From positions 7,440-71,439 of the forward strand of contig NZ_LT607668.1 in NCBI RefSeq assembly GCF_900095265.1: 64,000 bases of DNA, read 5' to 3'. The notes under the pieces were generated by a model that saw only the letters and a program-made list of their open reading frames with translations, searched no databases and was not told where the DNA came from. Of this stretch, positions 36,545 to 45,784 are shown one piece after another; position 1 is the stretch's first letter, and each line of letters begins with the position of its first letter. Made by a program: the position numbers and the translations under genes. This DNA is from Janthinobacterium sp. UMAB-56. GTDB lineage: Bacteria; Pseudomonadota; Gammaproteobacteria; Burkholderiales; Burkholderiaceae_D.

Positions 36545-37515
36545 ATATTTCCTAGCAGCCTGATGCGCGCCAGCACCTGGCCATGGTCGGACGCGTGTGG
36601 CAGGCCCAGCAGCAAATGGTCGTTGAGGCAGCTCACTTCCTGCACCACGCCGATGGCGCGCGGCGAGGCGGCATGGAAATGCTCGGACACGAGGATGTGG
36701 TCGATCGTCATGTAGGCGCTGTCGTGGATATTCGTATAACCCACGTGGCGCAAGGCATCCTGGCGCAGCTGGATGGCATTGGCATCGTACAGGCGCGCGC
36801 GCATCTCCATGCCTGGTTCGCACGGTGCGCCCGCGCCCATGACGATGGACGTGGTGACGGCATTGGCGATGTCGTTGAAGTCGCCCAGCACGATGCGCGG
36901 ACGGCCGCTGTGGCCCAGTTCGTTCGCCAGCACGCGCAGGGCCACCGCTTCCGCACCGCGCCGCTGCAGCGAACGCAGGTTGGCCAGCGCGTAGGCGGCC
37001 GCATCGCCGCCTTCGCCGTGGCGGTAGTCGGGCCGGCGCGATTTCAAATGCACAACGACGACGTCGGTGAGTTGTCCGCCTGGCAAGTGCACCTGCACAT
37101 GCAGGGGCGCGCGGGCGAAGCGGCAGGCGTTGTCTTCGGCGGCATGGCTGTCGGAGGCGAGGGTCACGCCGGCGGGGAAATTCACCCAGGCAACTCCGGC
37201 GCCGGCCAGCGGCAGCCGCGACACCAGCGCCACCGTGGGCAGCATGCGTCCGGCAGCGTCCATCGCCTCGTGGCCGGCCAGGGCGGCGTCGCGGTAGTGG
37301 CGCGTGCGCGACAGCACGTCGCGCAGGGCCGCTTGCGAGAAAATTTCCTGGAACGCGATCACGTCGGCGTCGAGCAGGTCGATTTGCCGCGCCGTCCAAT
37401 CTGCCTTCGCCTCGTATTGCGCCGGGCTCAACGGTTCCAGGTTGTCATACAATTTCGCCCCGGCGGGAGCCAGGTTGCAGACATTGAAGGTGGCAAAGCG
37501 GATTTCTTGCTGCAT
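36538..37515 (-). CDS. endonuclease/exonuclease/phosphatase (EEP) superfamily protein
   Basis: A 325-residue metal-dependent phosphodiesterase. EEP motifs are FATFNVCNL near the start, IAFQEIFS with the catalytic Glu, VVHLKSRRPD, VLGDFNDIAN with the Asp/Asn pair, and ASDHGQVLARI with the catalytic His near the C-terminus. The ATG at 37515 is preferred over the GTG at 37524 because GAGGAG lies at good spacing from it. No signal peptide is present, so it acts in the cytosol. Whether the substrate is DNA, a nucleotide or a phospholipid headgroup cannot be told. Confidence 0.88.
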   Translation of the reverse strand: MQQEIRFATFNVCNLAPAGAKLYDNLEPLSPAQYEAKADWTARQIDLLDADVIAFQEIFSQAALRDVLSRTRHYRDAALAGHEAMDAAGRMLPTVALVSRLPLAGAGVAWVNFPAGVTLASDSHAAEDNACRFARAPLHVQVHLPGGQLTDVVVVHLKSRRPDYRHGEGGDAAAYALANLRSLQRRGAEAVALRVLANELGHSGRPRIVLGDFNDIANAVTTSIVMGAGAPCEPGMEMRARLYDANAIQLRQDALRHVGYTNIHDSAYMTIDHILVSEHFHAASPRAIGVVQEVSCLNDHLLLGLPHASDHGQVLARIRLLGNIQ

Positions 37516-37552
37516 AATTAGCACTCCTCACTGAACGATCAGCGTATCACGC

Positions 37553-38044
37553 ATGGCTAAAAAAGAGCATATTTCCGAAACCCAGGCGACGCAGCTGCTG
37601 CGCAAGCATCAAGTTTCCTTCGAAGAACACCCGTATCCCTACGAGGAGCACGGCGGCACCAGCGTCTCGGCGCGCGAGCTGAAGGTGCCGGAGCACGCGG
37701 TGATCAAGACCCTGGTGATGCAGGACGAGGCGGCCAAGCCGATGATCGTGCTCATGCATGGCGATTGCAAGGTCTCGACCAAGAATCTGGCGCGCGGCAT
37801 CGGCTGCAAGTGCGTCGAGCCGTGCAAGCCCGAAGTGGCGCAGCGCCATTCCGGCTACATGATAGGCGGCACCTCGCCCTTCGGCACCAAGAAGGCAATG
37901 CCCGTGTATGTGGAGCAATCCATCCTGGCGCTCGAGCGCATCTATATCAATGGCGGGCGGCGCGGCTTCCTCGTCTCGCTGGCGCCGCAGGTGTTGCTTG
38001 ACTTACTACAAGCCAAGCCGGTGCAGTGCGCCCTGCAGGATTAA
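37553..38044 (+). CDS. ybaK: YbaK/EbsC-type aminoacyl-tRNA deacylase
   Basis: A 163-residue trans-editing enzyme of the YbaK family that removes wrong amino acids from tRNA (Cys-tRNA(Pro) for E. coli YbaK). The family core is visible: HQVSFEEHPYPYEEHGGTS, the VIKTLVMQDE strand, CKVSTKNLARGIGCKCVEP with the functional lysine region, and GYMIGGTSPFGTKKAMPVYV. It may be cotranscribed with plsY, which starts 97 bp downstream. Exact amino-acid specificity is not readable. Confidence 0.9.
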   Translation: MAKKEHISETQATQLLRKHQVSFEEHPYPYEEHGGTSVSARELKVPEHAVIKTLVMQDEAAKPMIVLMHGDCKVSTKNLARGIGCKCVEPCKPEVAQRHSGYMIGGTSPFGTKKAMPVYVEQSILALERIYINGGRRGFLVSLAPQVLLDLLQAKPVQCALQD

Positions 38045-38141
38045 GAAAACGCGACACCGCCCTGTCCTTGACCCGGGCGCTGGTGTATATTCTGCTGCGC
38101 CAGCCTCGATGCTGGTGCAATAAACACAATAAAGGGAAGAA

Positions 38142-38786
38142 ATGAATCCAGTAATCACGACCGTGGCAATGACAGTGGCCGCTTACTTGCTTGGCTCGAT
38201 ATCGTTTGCCGTGGTGATGAGCAAGGTCTACGGCATTGCCGATCCGCGCACCTATGGTTCGAAAAATCCGGGCGCCACCAACGTGCTGCGCAGCGGCAAC
38301 AAGGGCGCCGCCATCATGACCCTGGTGGGCGATGCTGCCAAGGGCTGGCTGGCCGTGTTCCTGGCCGAGCATTTTTCCAGCGCCCTGGGCGTGGGCGACA
38401 TGGCCGTGGCCCTGGTGGCCATCGCCGTTTTCCTCGGCCATCTGTGGCCCGTGTTCTTCCGTTTCGTCGGCGGCAAGGGCGTGGCCACGGCCCTCGGTGT
38501 GTTGCTGGGCATCAATCCATGGCTGGGCCTGGCAACCCTGGCGACCTGGCTGATCATCGCCTATGCCTTCCGCTATTCTTCGCTGGCAGCCCTGATGGCT
38601 GCCCTGTTCGCGCCGTTTTACTATGGCTTGCTGTTTGGCGTCGATCCCATCTTGCTGGCTGTCATCGTCATGAGTGTGCTGCTGGCTTACCGCCATAGCC
38701 AGAACATTGCGAACTTGCTCTCTGGCAAGGAAAGCAAGATTGGCGGAAAGAAGGACGCGGCCAAGGCCGCTGGCAAGAAGAAGTAA
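38142..38786 (+). CDS. plsY: glycerol-3-phosphate acyltransferase PlsY
   Basis: A 214-residue inner-membrane enzyme that acylates glycerol-3-phosphate using acyl-phosphate, the first step of phospholipid synthesis. The three conserved loops are present: [33 protein letters not shown] and [21 protein letters not shown], with [17 protein letters not shown] near the end. The Lys/Ala-rich C-terminal tail is typical of betaproteobacterial PlsY. A good Shine-Dalgarno sequence (AAAGGGAAG) precedes the start. Confidence 0.96.
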   Translation: MNPVITTVAMTVAAYLLGSISFAVVMSKVYGIADPRTYGSKNPGATNVLRSGNKGAAIMTLVGDAAKGWLAVFLAEHFSSALGVGDMAVALVAIAVFLGHLWPVFFRFVGGKGVATALGVLLGINPWLGLATLATWLIIAYAFRYSSLAALMAALFAPFYYGLLFGVDPILLAVIVMSVLLAYRHSQNIANLLSGKESKIGGKKDAAKAAGKKK

Positions 38787-38876
38787 GCGCTTGAATTCCT
38801 GCGGCCCGCACGCATATGCTGTGTTTGCGGCGCCGCACGGTGCGGCCGCCACCGACTCGCGCAAAGGCTGCCCACC

Positions 38877-39548
38877 ATGAGTTCCACTCCCGCCACACCC
38901 ACACCCACTCCCATCCGTATCGACTTCGTTTCCGACGTTTCCTGCCCCTGGTGCGTGGTCGGCCTGAAGTCGCTGGAGCAAGCCTTGGACAAGCTGCACG
39001 ATACCGTCCAGGCCGACATCCACTTCCAGCCTTTCGAACTGAACGCGAATATGCCGCCCGAAGGCGAGGATATCGGCGAACACATCGCCCGCAAATACGG
39101 CTCCACCCCGGAACAGATGGCGCAATCGCGCGAAGCGATACGCGCGCGCGGCGAGCAACTGGGCTTTACCTTTGCCATGGACAAGCGCGGCCGCATCTAC
39201 AACACCTTCGATGCACACCGTTTGCTGCACTGGGCCGGGCTGGAAGGGCGCCAGAAGGAACTCAAGATGGCCCTGTTCGACTCTTATTTCACGCAGGGCC
39301 AGAACCCGTCCTCGCACGAGGTGCTGCTGAAAGTGGCGGGCGACGTGGGCTTGGACAGCGTGAAAGCGGCCGAGGTGCTGGCCTCAAGCGCCTACGCGGA
39401 CGAGGTGCGCGCACAGGAGAAGTTCTACCAGCAGAACGGCATCAATTCGGTGCCAGCCGTCATCATCAACGAGCGCCACCTGATTTCCGGTGGCCAGCCG
39501 CCCGAAGTGTTTGAGCAAGCCTTGCGCCAGATCATCAGCGGCGGCTGA
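38877..39548 (+). CDS. FrnE-like DsbA-family oxidoreductase
   Basis: A 223-residue thioredoxin-fold protein with a CPWC active site in SDVSCPWCVVGLKSLEQ and no signal peptide, so cytosolic. The inserted helical domain and the segment VPAVIINERHLISGGQPPEVF with the cis-proline are typical of the FrnE/2-hydroxychromene-isomerase-like branch. Members act as protein disulfide oxidoreductases or isomerases; FrnE itself was named from polyketide biosynthesis. Nothing nearby suggests a dedicated pathway. It follows plsY by 90 bp. Confidence 0.9.
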   Translation: MSSTPATPTPTPIRIDFVSDVSCPWCVVGLKSLEQALDKLHDTVQADIHFQPFELNANMPPEGEDIGEHIARKYGSTPEQMAQSREAIRARGEQLGFTFAMDKRGRIYNTFDAHRLLHWAGLEGRQKELKMALFDSYFTQGQNPSSHEVLLKVAGDVGLDSVKAAEVLASSAYADEVRAQEKFYQQNGINSVPAVIINERHLISGGQPPEVFEQALRQIISGG

Positions 39549-39618
39549 ACGGGGCGCCAATGGCGCGCGCCATGGCGGGCTTTTTCGGCTACACTCGGCA
39601 CAGAGGGAGGATAGTCAA

Positions 39619-39909
39619 ATGCCAACAGCCAGATGGAATGGCGCCGTCATCGCGCAAGCCACCGATGCACAGGTGCAAGTCGTTGAAAACAATGTGTATT
39701 TTCCTTTATCGGCAGTGACGCAGGAGTGCCTGCGTCCCAGCAGCCACACCACCATCTGCCTCTGGAAGGGCACGGCCAGCTATTACGACATCGTCGTCGA
39801 TGGCCAGACGAATGCCAACGCGGCCTGGTCTTACCCCCAGCCCAAGGATGCTGCCAAGCAAATTGCCGGCCACGTCGCCTTCTGGCGCGGTGTGAGCGTC
39901 GAGCGCTGA
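39619..39909 (+). CDS. DUF427 domain protein
   Basis: A 96-residue single-domain DUF427 protein. Family motifs are visible: VENNVYFPLSAV, CLWKGTASYYDIVVDG, and NAAWSYPQPKDAAKQIAGHVAFW. The family has a small beta-rich fold of unknown biochemical role. The start at 39619 follows GGGAGG and gives the normal family length; the frame stays open upstream without homology. It ends 41 bp before the DUF2157 gene. Confidence 0.9.
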   Translation: MPTARWNGAVIAQATDAQVQVVENNVYFPLSAVTQECLRPSSHTTICLWKGTASYYDIVVDGQTNANAAWSYPQPKDAAKQIAGHVAFWRGVSVER

Positions 39910-39950
39910 CGCGGCACACTAAAATACTAAAAATCAACAGAAAGCAGACG

Positions 39951-40913
39951 ATGGATTTACGCCTCGCCGTGTACCAACTCGCCTCGGCCAACGCGCTCGA
40001 TGCCCAACAAACCCGGCAGTTGCAAGAGGTGGCCGGCTTCCAGCGCGAACCGGCGCGCCTGGCCTACTGGCTGCCGCGCGGCGTGGCAGTGCTGGGCGCC
40101 GCGCTGCTGGGCATGGGACTGATCTGCTGGGTTGCCGCCAACTGGGAAGAGCTGGGCCGCATGGGCCGCTTTGCCCTGCTGCAAGGGGTGTTTGCCGCCG
40201 CTTGCGTGGGCGCATTTGCCGTGCCCAAGGCGCGCGTGCCCTTGCTGCTGCTGGCCTTGCTGGCTATCGGCGGCCTGTTCGCGTATTTCGGCCAAACCTA
40301 CCAGACGGGCGCCGATCCCTGGCAATTGTTCGCCCTGTGGGCCGTGCTGGCCTTGCCCCTGTGCCTGGTGGCGCGCAGCGACGTGTTGTGGACGCCGTGG
40401 ATGCTGGTGCTGGCCACGGCCGCCGCCCTGTGGATGCAGGCCCATGCGCAGCATAGCTGGCGCATCGATTCGGCCGATCTGTCCATTTTCGTCAGCGGCT
40501 GGCTGGCCGTGCTGCTTGCCTGTGCGTTTGTCTCGCCCCTGCTGGCGCGCTGGACGGGCGCGGGCAACTGGGCCTTGCGCCTGGGCCTGGTGCTCGCCAC
40601 CATCCTTATCACGGGCACGGCCGTCAGTGCCCTGTTCGGCAGCGAGCTTGCATCGCCGTACTGGGCCGGACTGGGCTTGCTGGCCGTCGCCGGCGTCTTG
40701 CTGGTCACGCGCCGCTACTTTGACGTGTTCGGCCTCAGTGCCGTCGCGCTGGGCGTCAACACCTTGCTGGTGGGCGGCCTGGCGCGCGTGCTGCTCAATG
40801 GGGGCAATGGCGATGGTGTCGGCAGGCTGGTGATGCTTGGCTTGTTTGCGGCCGTGCTGCTGGCGCTGACCGTGCAAGGCATACTGTGGCGCACGCGCCA
40901 GGAGGCGGCATGA
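39951..40913 (+). CDS. DUF2157 multi-pass membrane protein
   Basis: A 320-residue membrane protein. A short soluble DUF2157-type N-terminus of about 40 residues (MDLRLAVYQLASANALDAQQ) is followed by about eight to ten hydrophobic helices. The first is GVAVLGAALLGMGLICWVAANW, and the ANWEEL after it is a common DUF2157 feature. The segment FAYFGQTYQTGADPWQLF is also conserved in the family. Function is unknown. It overlaps the next gene by 4 bp (ATGA), and the two are usually found as a pair. Confidence 0.88.
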   Translation: MDLRLAVYQLASANALDAQQTRQLQEVAGFQREPARLAYWLPRGVAVLGAALLGMGLICWVAANWEELGRMGRFALLQGVFAAACVGAFAVPKARVPLLLLALLAIGGLFAYFGQTYQTGADPWQLFALWAVLALPLCLVARSDVLWTPWMLVLATAAALWMQAHAQHSWRIDSADLSIFVSGWLAVLLACAFVSPLLARWTGAGNWALRLGLVLATILITGTAVSALFGSELASPYWAGLGLLAVAGVLLVTRRYFDVFGLSAVALGVNTLLVGGLARVLLNGGNGDGVGRLVMLGLFAAVLLALTVQGILWRTRQEAA

Positions 40914-42571
40914 GCACCAGCAATAGTCAGCGAGCCGATGCGCTCGCCAGCCTGATCGATGACGCCACGCGCGCCGGCTTGCTGCCGCCCGGCGCTGCCC
41001 GGCCGGCGCAGGATGTACGGCCGTGGCCGCTGGTGCTGATGACGGCATTCGGCGCCTGGCTGGCCGCCATTCCCCTGATGATTGCGCTGGGCGTGGGCCT
41101 GGAAAGCGTGGTGCGCCACGGTCCCGGTGCCTACGTCGTGGCGGGCATCGTGCTGGTGGTGTCCGTGCTGTTGATCCGCATGCGCGGCGTGGCCTTGTTT
41201 GTCGAACAGCTGGCCGTGCCTTGCCTGCTGGTGGGAGGTGGCTTGCTCGGTTATGCGCTGTACCGCGATTGCACGGCGCAGATGGCTTCCTCGCTGCTGT
41301 GTCTGGCATGCCTGGTGGTGGCAGCCGCCTTGCCGCGCGACTGGCTGCGCGTGCTGCTGGGCTTGCTCTCCTGCGGCTTGCTGGCGCTGGGCATCGTCGA
41401 TAGCGGGGCCGACTGGATTTTCGAGAATAATCCCACGCAACTGTATGTGGCCTGGATGCTGGCCCTGGCATGCTGGCTGGGCGCTCACTGGCTGCAGAAG
41501 CAAGCCTTCAATGATGGCCGTGGCGCACCGGTTGCCGCCTTGCTGGAATCGCTGTCGACGGGCTGGGTGCTGGCGATCCTGGCGGGACTGGCCTTCTGGT
41601 CCGGCATGACCTTCATGCTGGACGCCAGCGTGGGCGGTGGCTTTGTCGGCGAAGTGACGCGTGAAGTGACGCGGCAGCAAGGCGCTGCCTGGTATGCGCA
41701 GGCGTTGAATGGGGTCTCGCTTGTGCTGGCCGTGGCGGCCGCCGTCTGGACGGGGTGGCGCTGGCCGGCGCTGCGCCAGTTGCCCGCCATCGGCGTGGCG
41801 CTGGTGCTGATCGTGCTGGCGTGGTTCATGCCGGCGCTGGGTCCCGTGCTGCTGATCCTCGCGTATTGTTTGACGAGCGGGCGCTCGCGCGTGGCCGTGG
41901 CGGCGGCGCTGGCTGCCGCGTGGATACTTGGCAGTTTTTATTACCAGCTGGCCTGGCCGCTGGCCAGCAAGGCGGCGCTGCTGGCCATGGCGGGCGCGCT
42001 GCTGTGCGCCCTGTCGTGGCTGGCCACGCGCAGCGCAGTATTACACCTGGTCGACAGCAAACCGGTGGCTGCGCCGGCCGACAGCCGCGCCGTGCGCCTG
42101 GGCGTGCTGGGAGGCTTGCTGCTGGTGTTGCTGGTGGCGAATGGCGGCATCTGGCAAAAGGAGCAATTGATTGCCAAGGGCGAGCCTGTGTTCGTGGAGC
42201 TGGCGCCTGTCGATCCCCGTTCGCTGATGCAGGGCGACTACATGCGCCTCAATTTCGTCAACCTCGGCGTCCTCAGCACCCTGGCCAGCGTGAACAGGGA
42301 GCCTGGCCGGCCCTTCGTGGTGGCCAGGCGCGATGCGCGCGGCGTGGCCGAACTGCTGCGCCCGTACACCAAAGAGGCGCTCGCGCCCGGCGAATTCCTG
42401 CTCGAGCTGACGCCGAAGAATGGCAGTTGGGTGCTGGTCAGCGATGCCTGGTTCTTCAAGGAAGGCGAGGCGGCGCGCTGGGAAAAGGCACGCTATGGCG
42501 AGTTCCGCGTGCTGCCCGATGGCCGCGCCTTGCTGGTGGGCATGCGCGGCCAGGAGCTGGAAAAGCTGTAG
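40910..42571 (+). CDS. DUF4401 membrane protein fused to a GDYXXLXY domain
   Basis: A 553-residue protein. A soluble N-terminus of about 45 residues is followed by roughly ten to twelve transmembrane helices (DUF4401). After the last helix (LGGLLLVLLVANGGIWQKEQ) there is a periplasmic C-terminal domain of about 165 residues with the GDYXXLXY-type signature VDPRSLMQGDYMRLNFVNLG. In many genomes these are two separate genes, so the fusion is notable. Function is unknown; coupling to the DUF2157 gene suggests one membrane complex. Confidence 0.85.
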   Translation: MSTSNSQRADALASLIDDATRAGLLPPGAARPAQDVRPWPLVLMTAFGAWLAAIPLMIALGVGLESVVRHGPGAYVVAGIVLVVSVLLIRMRGVALFVEQLAVPCLLVGGGLLGYALYRDCTAQMASSLLCLACLVVAAALPRDWLRVLLGLLSCGLLALGIVDSGADWIFENNPTQLYVAWMLALACWLGAHWLQKQAFNDGRGAPVAALLESLSTGWVLAILAGLAFWSGMTFMLDASVGGGFVGEVTREVTRQQGAAWYAQALNGVSLVLAVAAAVWTGWRWPALRQLPAIGVALVLIVLAWFMPALGPVLLILAYCLTSGRSRVAVAAALAAAWILGSFYYQLAWPLASKAALLAMAGALLCALSWLATRSAVLHLVDSKPVAAPADSRAVRLGVLGGLLLVLLVANGGIWQKEQLIAKGEPVFVELAPVDPRSLMQGDYMRLNFVNLGVLSTLASVNREPGRPFVVARRDARGVAELLRPYTKEALAPGEFLLELTPKNGSWVLVSDAWFFKEGEAARWEKARYGEFRVLPDGRALLVGMRGQELEKL

Positions 42572-42624
42572 CGCAAGGTGTCGTGCAAAAGCGCGCCAGG
42601 GCGGCCATCCTGTAAAATTGCCCG

Positions 42625-43869
42625 ATGGATAATATTACGCATTCGGTCATCGGCCTCGGGGTCGGCGAACTGGTACATCGCAGCCTGCCGCCCGAGCCGC
42701 AAGCCCCCACCCAGCGCACCCGGCGCGCGCTGTTTCTCTTTTCGGCCTGGTTTGCCAGCAACGCGCCCGACCTGGACCTGGTGCTGACCAAGCTGCTGCC
42801 GCGTCCGTTCGGCTACATGCTGCACCACCGTGGCCACACGCATACCTTGCTGCTGGCCTTGCCGCAGGCGCTGCTGTTGCTGGCCCTGCTATGGCTGCTG
42901 TGGCCCGGCGCGCGCCGCCTGCTCAGGGAAAGCCTACCCGCCCGGCTGGGCCTGGCGGCCTGTTTGCTGCTGGGATTTTGCTTGCACATGGGCATGGATT
43001 TCCTCAATTCCTATGGCTTGCACCCGTTTTACCCGTTTGACAGCCGCTGGTTGTATGGCGACATGGTTTTCATTGTCGAACCCATGTTCTGGGTGCTGCT
43101 GGGCGTGCCCGTGATCATGTCCTTGCGCTACGGCAGCGTCAAAGGCGTGCTGCTGGCGGGGCTGGCGGCGGCCCTGTGTTTCTTTACCTATCAAACCTAT
43201 CTGGCGCCTGCCGCGCTGTTTGTCTTGCTGGCGCTGGGCGTGGTACTGGCCGTGCTGCAAGGGCGTGCAGGCGAGCGGGGGCGCGGACCGCTGCTGCTGG
43301 CCTTCGCGCTGGCCGCCACCTTCATTGGCACACAAGGCGTGGCCTCGGCTCTCGGCCGGACGCGCATCGAAGCGGCCGTGCAGCGCCTGGACCCCGGCAC
43401 GCGCGTGTGGGATGTGGCGATGACGGCGTTTCCCAGCAATCCCCTGTGCTGGATCTATGTCTCGCTCGACAGCAGGACAGACGTGTATACCTTGCGGCGC
43501 GGCACCCTGAGCCTGCTGCCCGAGTCGCTGGCGCCGGCCGCCTGCCCGGCCGGCTTGGTCGAGACGGGCAAGCGGGAACAGCAACTGGCGCCCGGTATTG
43601 CCGTGTCCGCCCAGGCGGCAGGCAGCCTGGCCGCCTTGCGCGCTTTGCAGTCGGACAATTGCTATGCCGACGCCTGGTTCCGCTTTGCCCGCATGCCCAG
43701 ACTGAATGCGGACAAGCTGACGGACGTGCGTTTCAATCCCGCCATGTTGCCCAACTTTACGACCGTCGAACTGCAACAGTTCCGTAGCCGGCCGTGCCCC
43801 GCCTACGTGCCGGGCTGGGAGCGGCCCCGCGCGGACATGCTGGCGCCGCCGCAAGCGGATCGCCATTAG
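42625..43869 (+). CDS. DUF457/YdjM-type metal-dependent hydrolase-like membrane protein
   Basis: A 414-residue protein. The N-terminus has the family pattern MDNITHSVIGLGVGELVHRS, then NAPDLD and HHRGHTHTLLLAL, with conserved His/Asp residues that suggest a metal site near the membrane. A second conserved block is LLGFCLHMGMDFLNSYG. There are about six helices in the first 230 residues. A soluble C-terminal half of about 180 residues follows with no family I recognise. Members are annotated as metal-dependent hydrolases, but activity is unproven. Confidence 0.8.
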   Translation: MDNITHSVIGLGVGELVHRSLPPEPQAPTQRTRRALFLFSAWFASNAPDLDLVLTKLLPRPFGYMLHHRGHTHTLLLALPQALLLLALLWLLWPGARRLLRESLPARLGLAACLLLGFCLHMGMDFLNSYGLHPFYPFDSRWLYGDMVFIVEPMFWVLLGVPVIMSLRYGSVKGVLLAGLAAALCFFTYQTYLAPAALFVLLALGVVLAVLQGRAGERGRGPLLLAFALAATFIGTQGVASALGRTRIEAAVQRLDPGTRVWDVAMTAFPSNPLCWIYVSLDSRTDVYTLRRGTLSLLPESLAPAACPAGLVETGKREQQLAPGIAVSAQAAGSLAALRALQSDNCYADAWFRFARMPRLNADKLTDVRFNPAMLPNFTTVELQQFRSRPCPAYVPGWERPRADMLAPPQADRH

Positions 43870-43975
43870 CGGAAATGTTGCCTTATGGAAAAAATATCGT
43901 GTGTGCACTGACATCGTCATGGCCGCGCATGCGACACTAGCAACTCAGCATGAATGATATTTAGTTAGGATTATC

Positions 43976-45727
43976 TTGGAAGAGCAACACGCCTTACCTT
44001 ATTTGCGGGAAACCCTGCTGTTTCTCGCCCTGGCCGGGATTTTTATTCCGCTATTGCAACGCCTGAAAGTCAACCAGGTCCTCGGCTTCCTGGCCGTCGG
44101 CGCCCTGTTCGGCCCCTTCGGCTTCGGCCTGTGGGCCGGTGAATTCACGTGGCTGACGTATTTTTCCTTCGTGCGTGCCGAGCAAGTCAGCGGCCTGGCC
44201 GAGCTGGGCGTGATGTTCTTGATGTTCATGATCGGCCTGGAATTGTCGACGGAACGGCTGTGGGCGCTGCGGCGCTGGGTATTCGGCGCGGGCGTGGGGC
44301 AGGTGGCCGTCAGCGCTTGCCTGGTCGGTGGCGTGGCGTATTACTTTGGCCTGTCGCTGGAAGCGTCCATCGTGCTGGGGCTGGTACTGTCGCTGTCGTC
44401 CACGGCCGTGGTGATGCAGTTGCTCACCGACCAGCGCTCCTTGCAGACCCCAAGCGGCCAGGCGGGTTTTTCCATCCTGATGTTCCAGGATTTGATGGTG
44501 GTGCCGCTGTTCATCCTGATCGACGTGTTCGCCAGCGGACGCAGCGATGACCTGGCGTATCTGCTCAGCTTTGCAGCCGTGAAATCGGCCGGCGCCATCC
44601 TGCTGATCTATCTGCTGGGACGCAGGGTCATCCGTCCGCTGTTCCAGTTTTTCGTCAAGAAACGCCAGCCCGACGTGTTCATGGCCCTGACCTTGCTCAG
44701 CACCCTGGGCATCGCGGGCCTCACATACCTGGCAGGCCTGTCGATGGCGCTGGGCGCCTTGCTGGCCGGCCTGCTGCTGGCGGAGACGGAATTTCGCCAT
44801 GAAGTGGAAGTGACGATAGAGCCGTTCAAAGGTTTGCTGATGGGCCTGTTCTTCATGTCGGTGGGCATGCAGATCGACGTGCGCGAAATCGTCAAGTCGC
44901 CCGTGCTGATTCCGCTGGCCGTGCTGAGCCTGTTTGCGGTGAAAACCCTGGTCATCAGCGTGATTTTCCGCCTCGGCGGCTTTCACTGGGGGCGCGCCGT
45001 GGAAACGGGCGTGCTGCTGGGGCAGGGCGGCGAATTCGCCTTCATCGTCGTCGCGTATGCACTCGGTACCAAGCTGATCGGCCCGCAAGTGGCGCAATTC
45101 GTCATGCTGGTGGTAGGCCTGAGCCTGTTCGCCACGCCGGCGCTGGCGAAGGCGGCGCGCGCTTTCGGCAACTGGTGGGAAAAGCGTCACCACCACCAAC
45201 TGGCCGACCTGGCGCACGGCGCATTGCCGCCGCAGGGCAGCACCGTCATCATCGCCGGTTTCGGCCGGGTGGGCCAGTTGCTGGCCAAGGTGCTGACGGA
45301 GCAGGATATCGCCTATGTGGCGATTGAAAACGATGCGCGGCTGGTGACGACCCTGCATCCGCGCGGTTTCCCCGTGTATTTCGGCGATGCCTCGCGCGCG
45401 GAACTGTTGCAAAAGGTGAATGCGGACCGGGCTGCCGCCGTGGTGCTGACCATGGACCATGCGGCGTCCGTGCTGCATGCCGTGAAATCGATACGCCGCG
45501 AATATCCGCAGTTGCCCGTGTATGCGCGCGCCCGCGACGAGGCACATGCGGTGGCCCTGATACAGGCGGGCGCGACGCTGGTCGTGCCCGAGGCGCTGGA
45601 GTCGGCGCTGCAACTGACGGCCACCGTGCTGCACACGGTGGGCTTGAGCGAAGCGCGCACGACGGACATCGTGCAAGTCGAGCGCGACCGGCGCAATGCC
45701 GTGTTGCTGGCGAAGAAATTGTCGTAG
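43976..45727 (+). CDS. CPA2-family monovalent cation:proton antiporter with RCK domain (KefB/KefC-like)
   Basis: A 583-residue transporter. About twelve transmembrane helices (residues 8-390) form the Na/H-exchanger domain, including IVLGLVLSLSSTAVVMQLL and ALLAGLLLAETEFRHEVE. A cytosolic RCK/TrkA-N domain follows with TVIIAGFGRVGQLLAKVL (Rossmann loop) and FGDASRAELLQKV. Translation starts at TTG 43976, with AGGAT 5 bp upstream; no in-frame ATG is near. KefB/KefC homologues release potassium when gated by glutathione adducts, but some CPA2 members exchange other ions. No KefF/KefG partner is adjacent. Confidence 0.92.
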   Translation: MEEQHALPYLRETLLFLALAGIFIPLLQRLKVNQVLGFLAVGALFGPFGFGLWAGEFTWLTYFSFVRAEQVSGLAELGVMFLMFMIGLELSTERLWALRRWVFGAGVGQVAVSACLVGGVAYYFGLSLEASIVLGLVLSLSSTAVVMQLLTDQRSLQTPSGQAGFSILMFQDLMVVPLFILIDVFASGRSDDLAYLLSFAAVKSAGAILLIYLLGRRVIRPLFQFFVKKRQPDVFMALTLLSTLGIAGLTYLAGLSMALGALLAGLLLAETEFRHEVEVTIEPFKGLLMGLFFMSVGMQIDVREIVKSPVLIPLAVLSLFAVKTLVISVIFRLGGFHWGRAVETGVLLGQGGEFAFIVVAYALGTKLIGPQVAQFVMLVVGLSLFATPALAKAARAFGNWWEKRHHHQLADLAHGALPPQGSTVIIAGFGRVGQLLAKVLTEQDIAYVAIENDARLVTTLHPRGFPVYFGDASRAELLQKVNADRAAAVVLTMDHAASVLHAVKSIRREYPQLPVYARARDEAHAVALIQAGATLVVPEALESALQLTATVLHTVGLSEARTTDIVQVERDRRNAVLLAKKLS

Positions 45728-45784
45728 TGCAAGCTGTAGCGCAAGCGTGCGTGTCGCCGTGCCTGGCTAATTATCTATACAATA

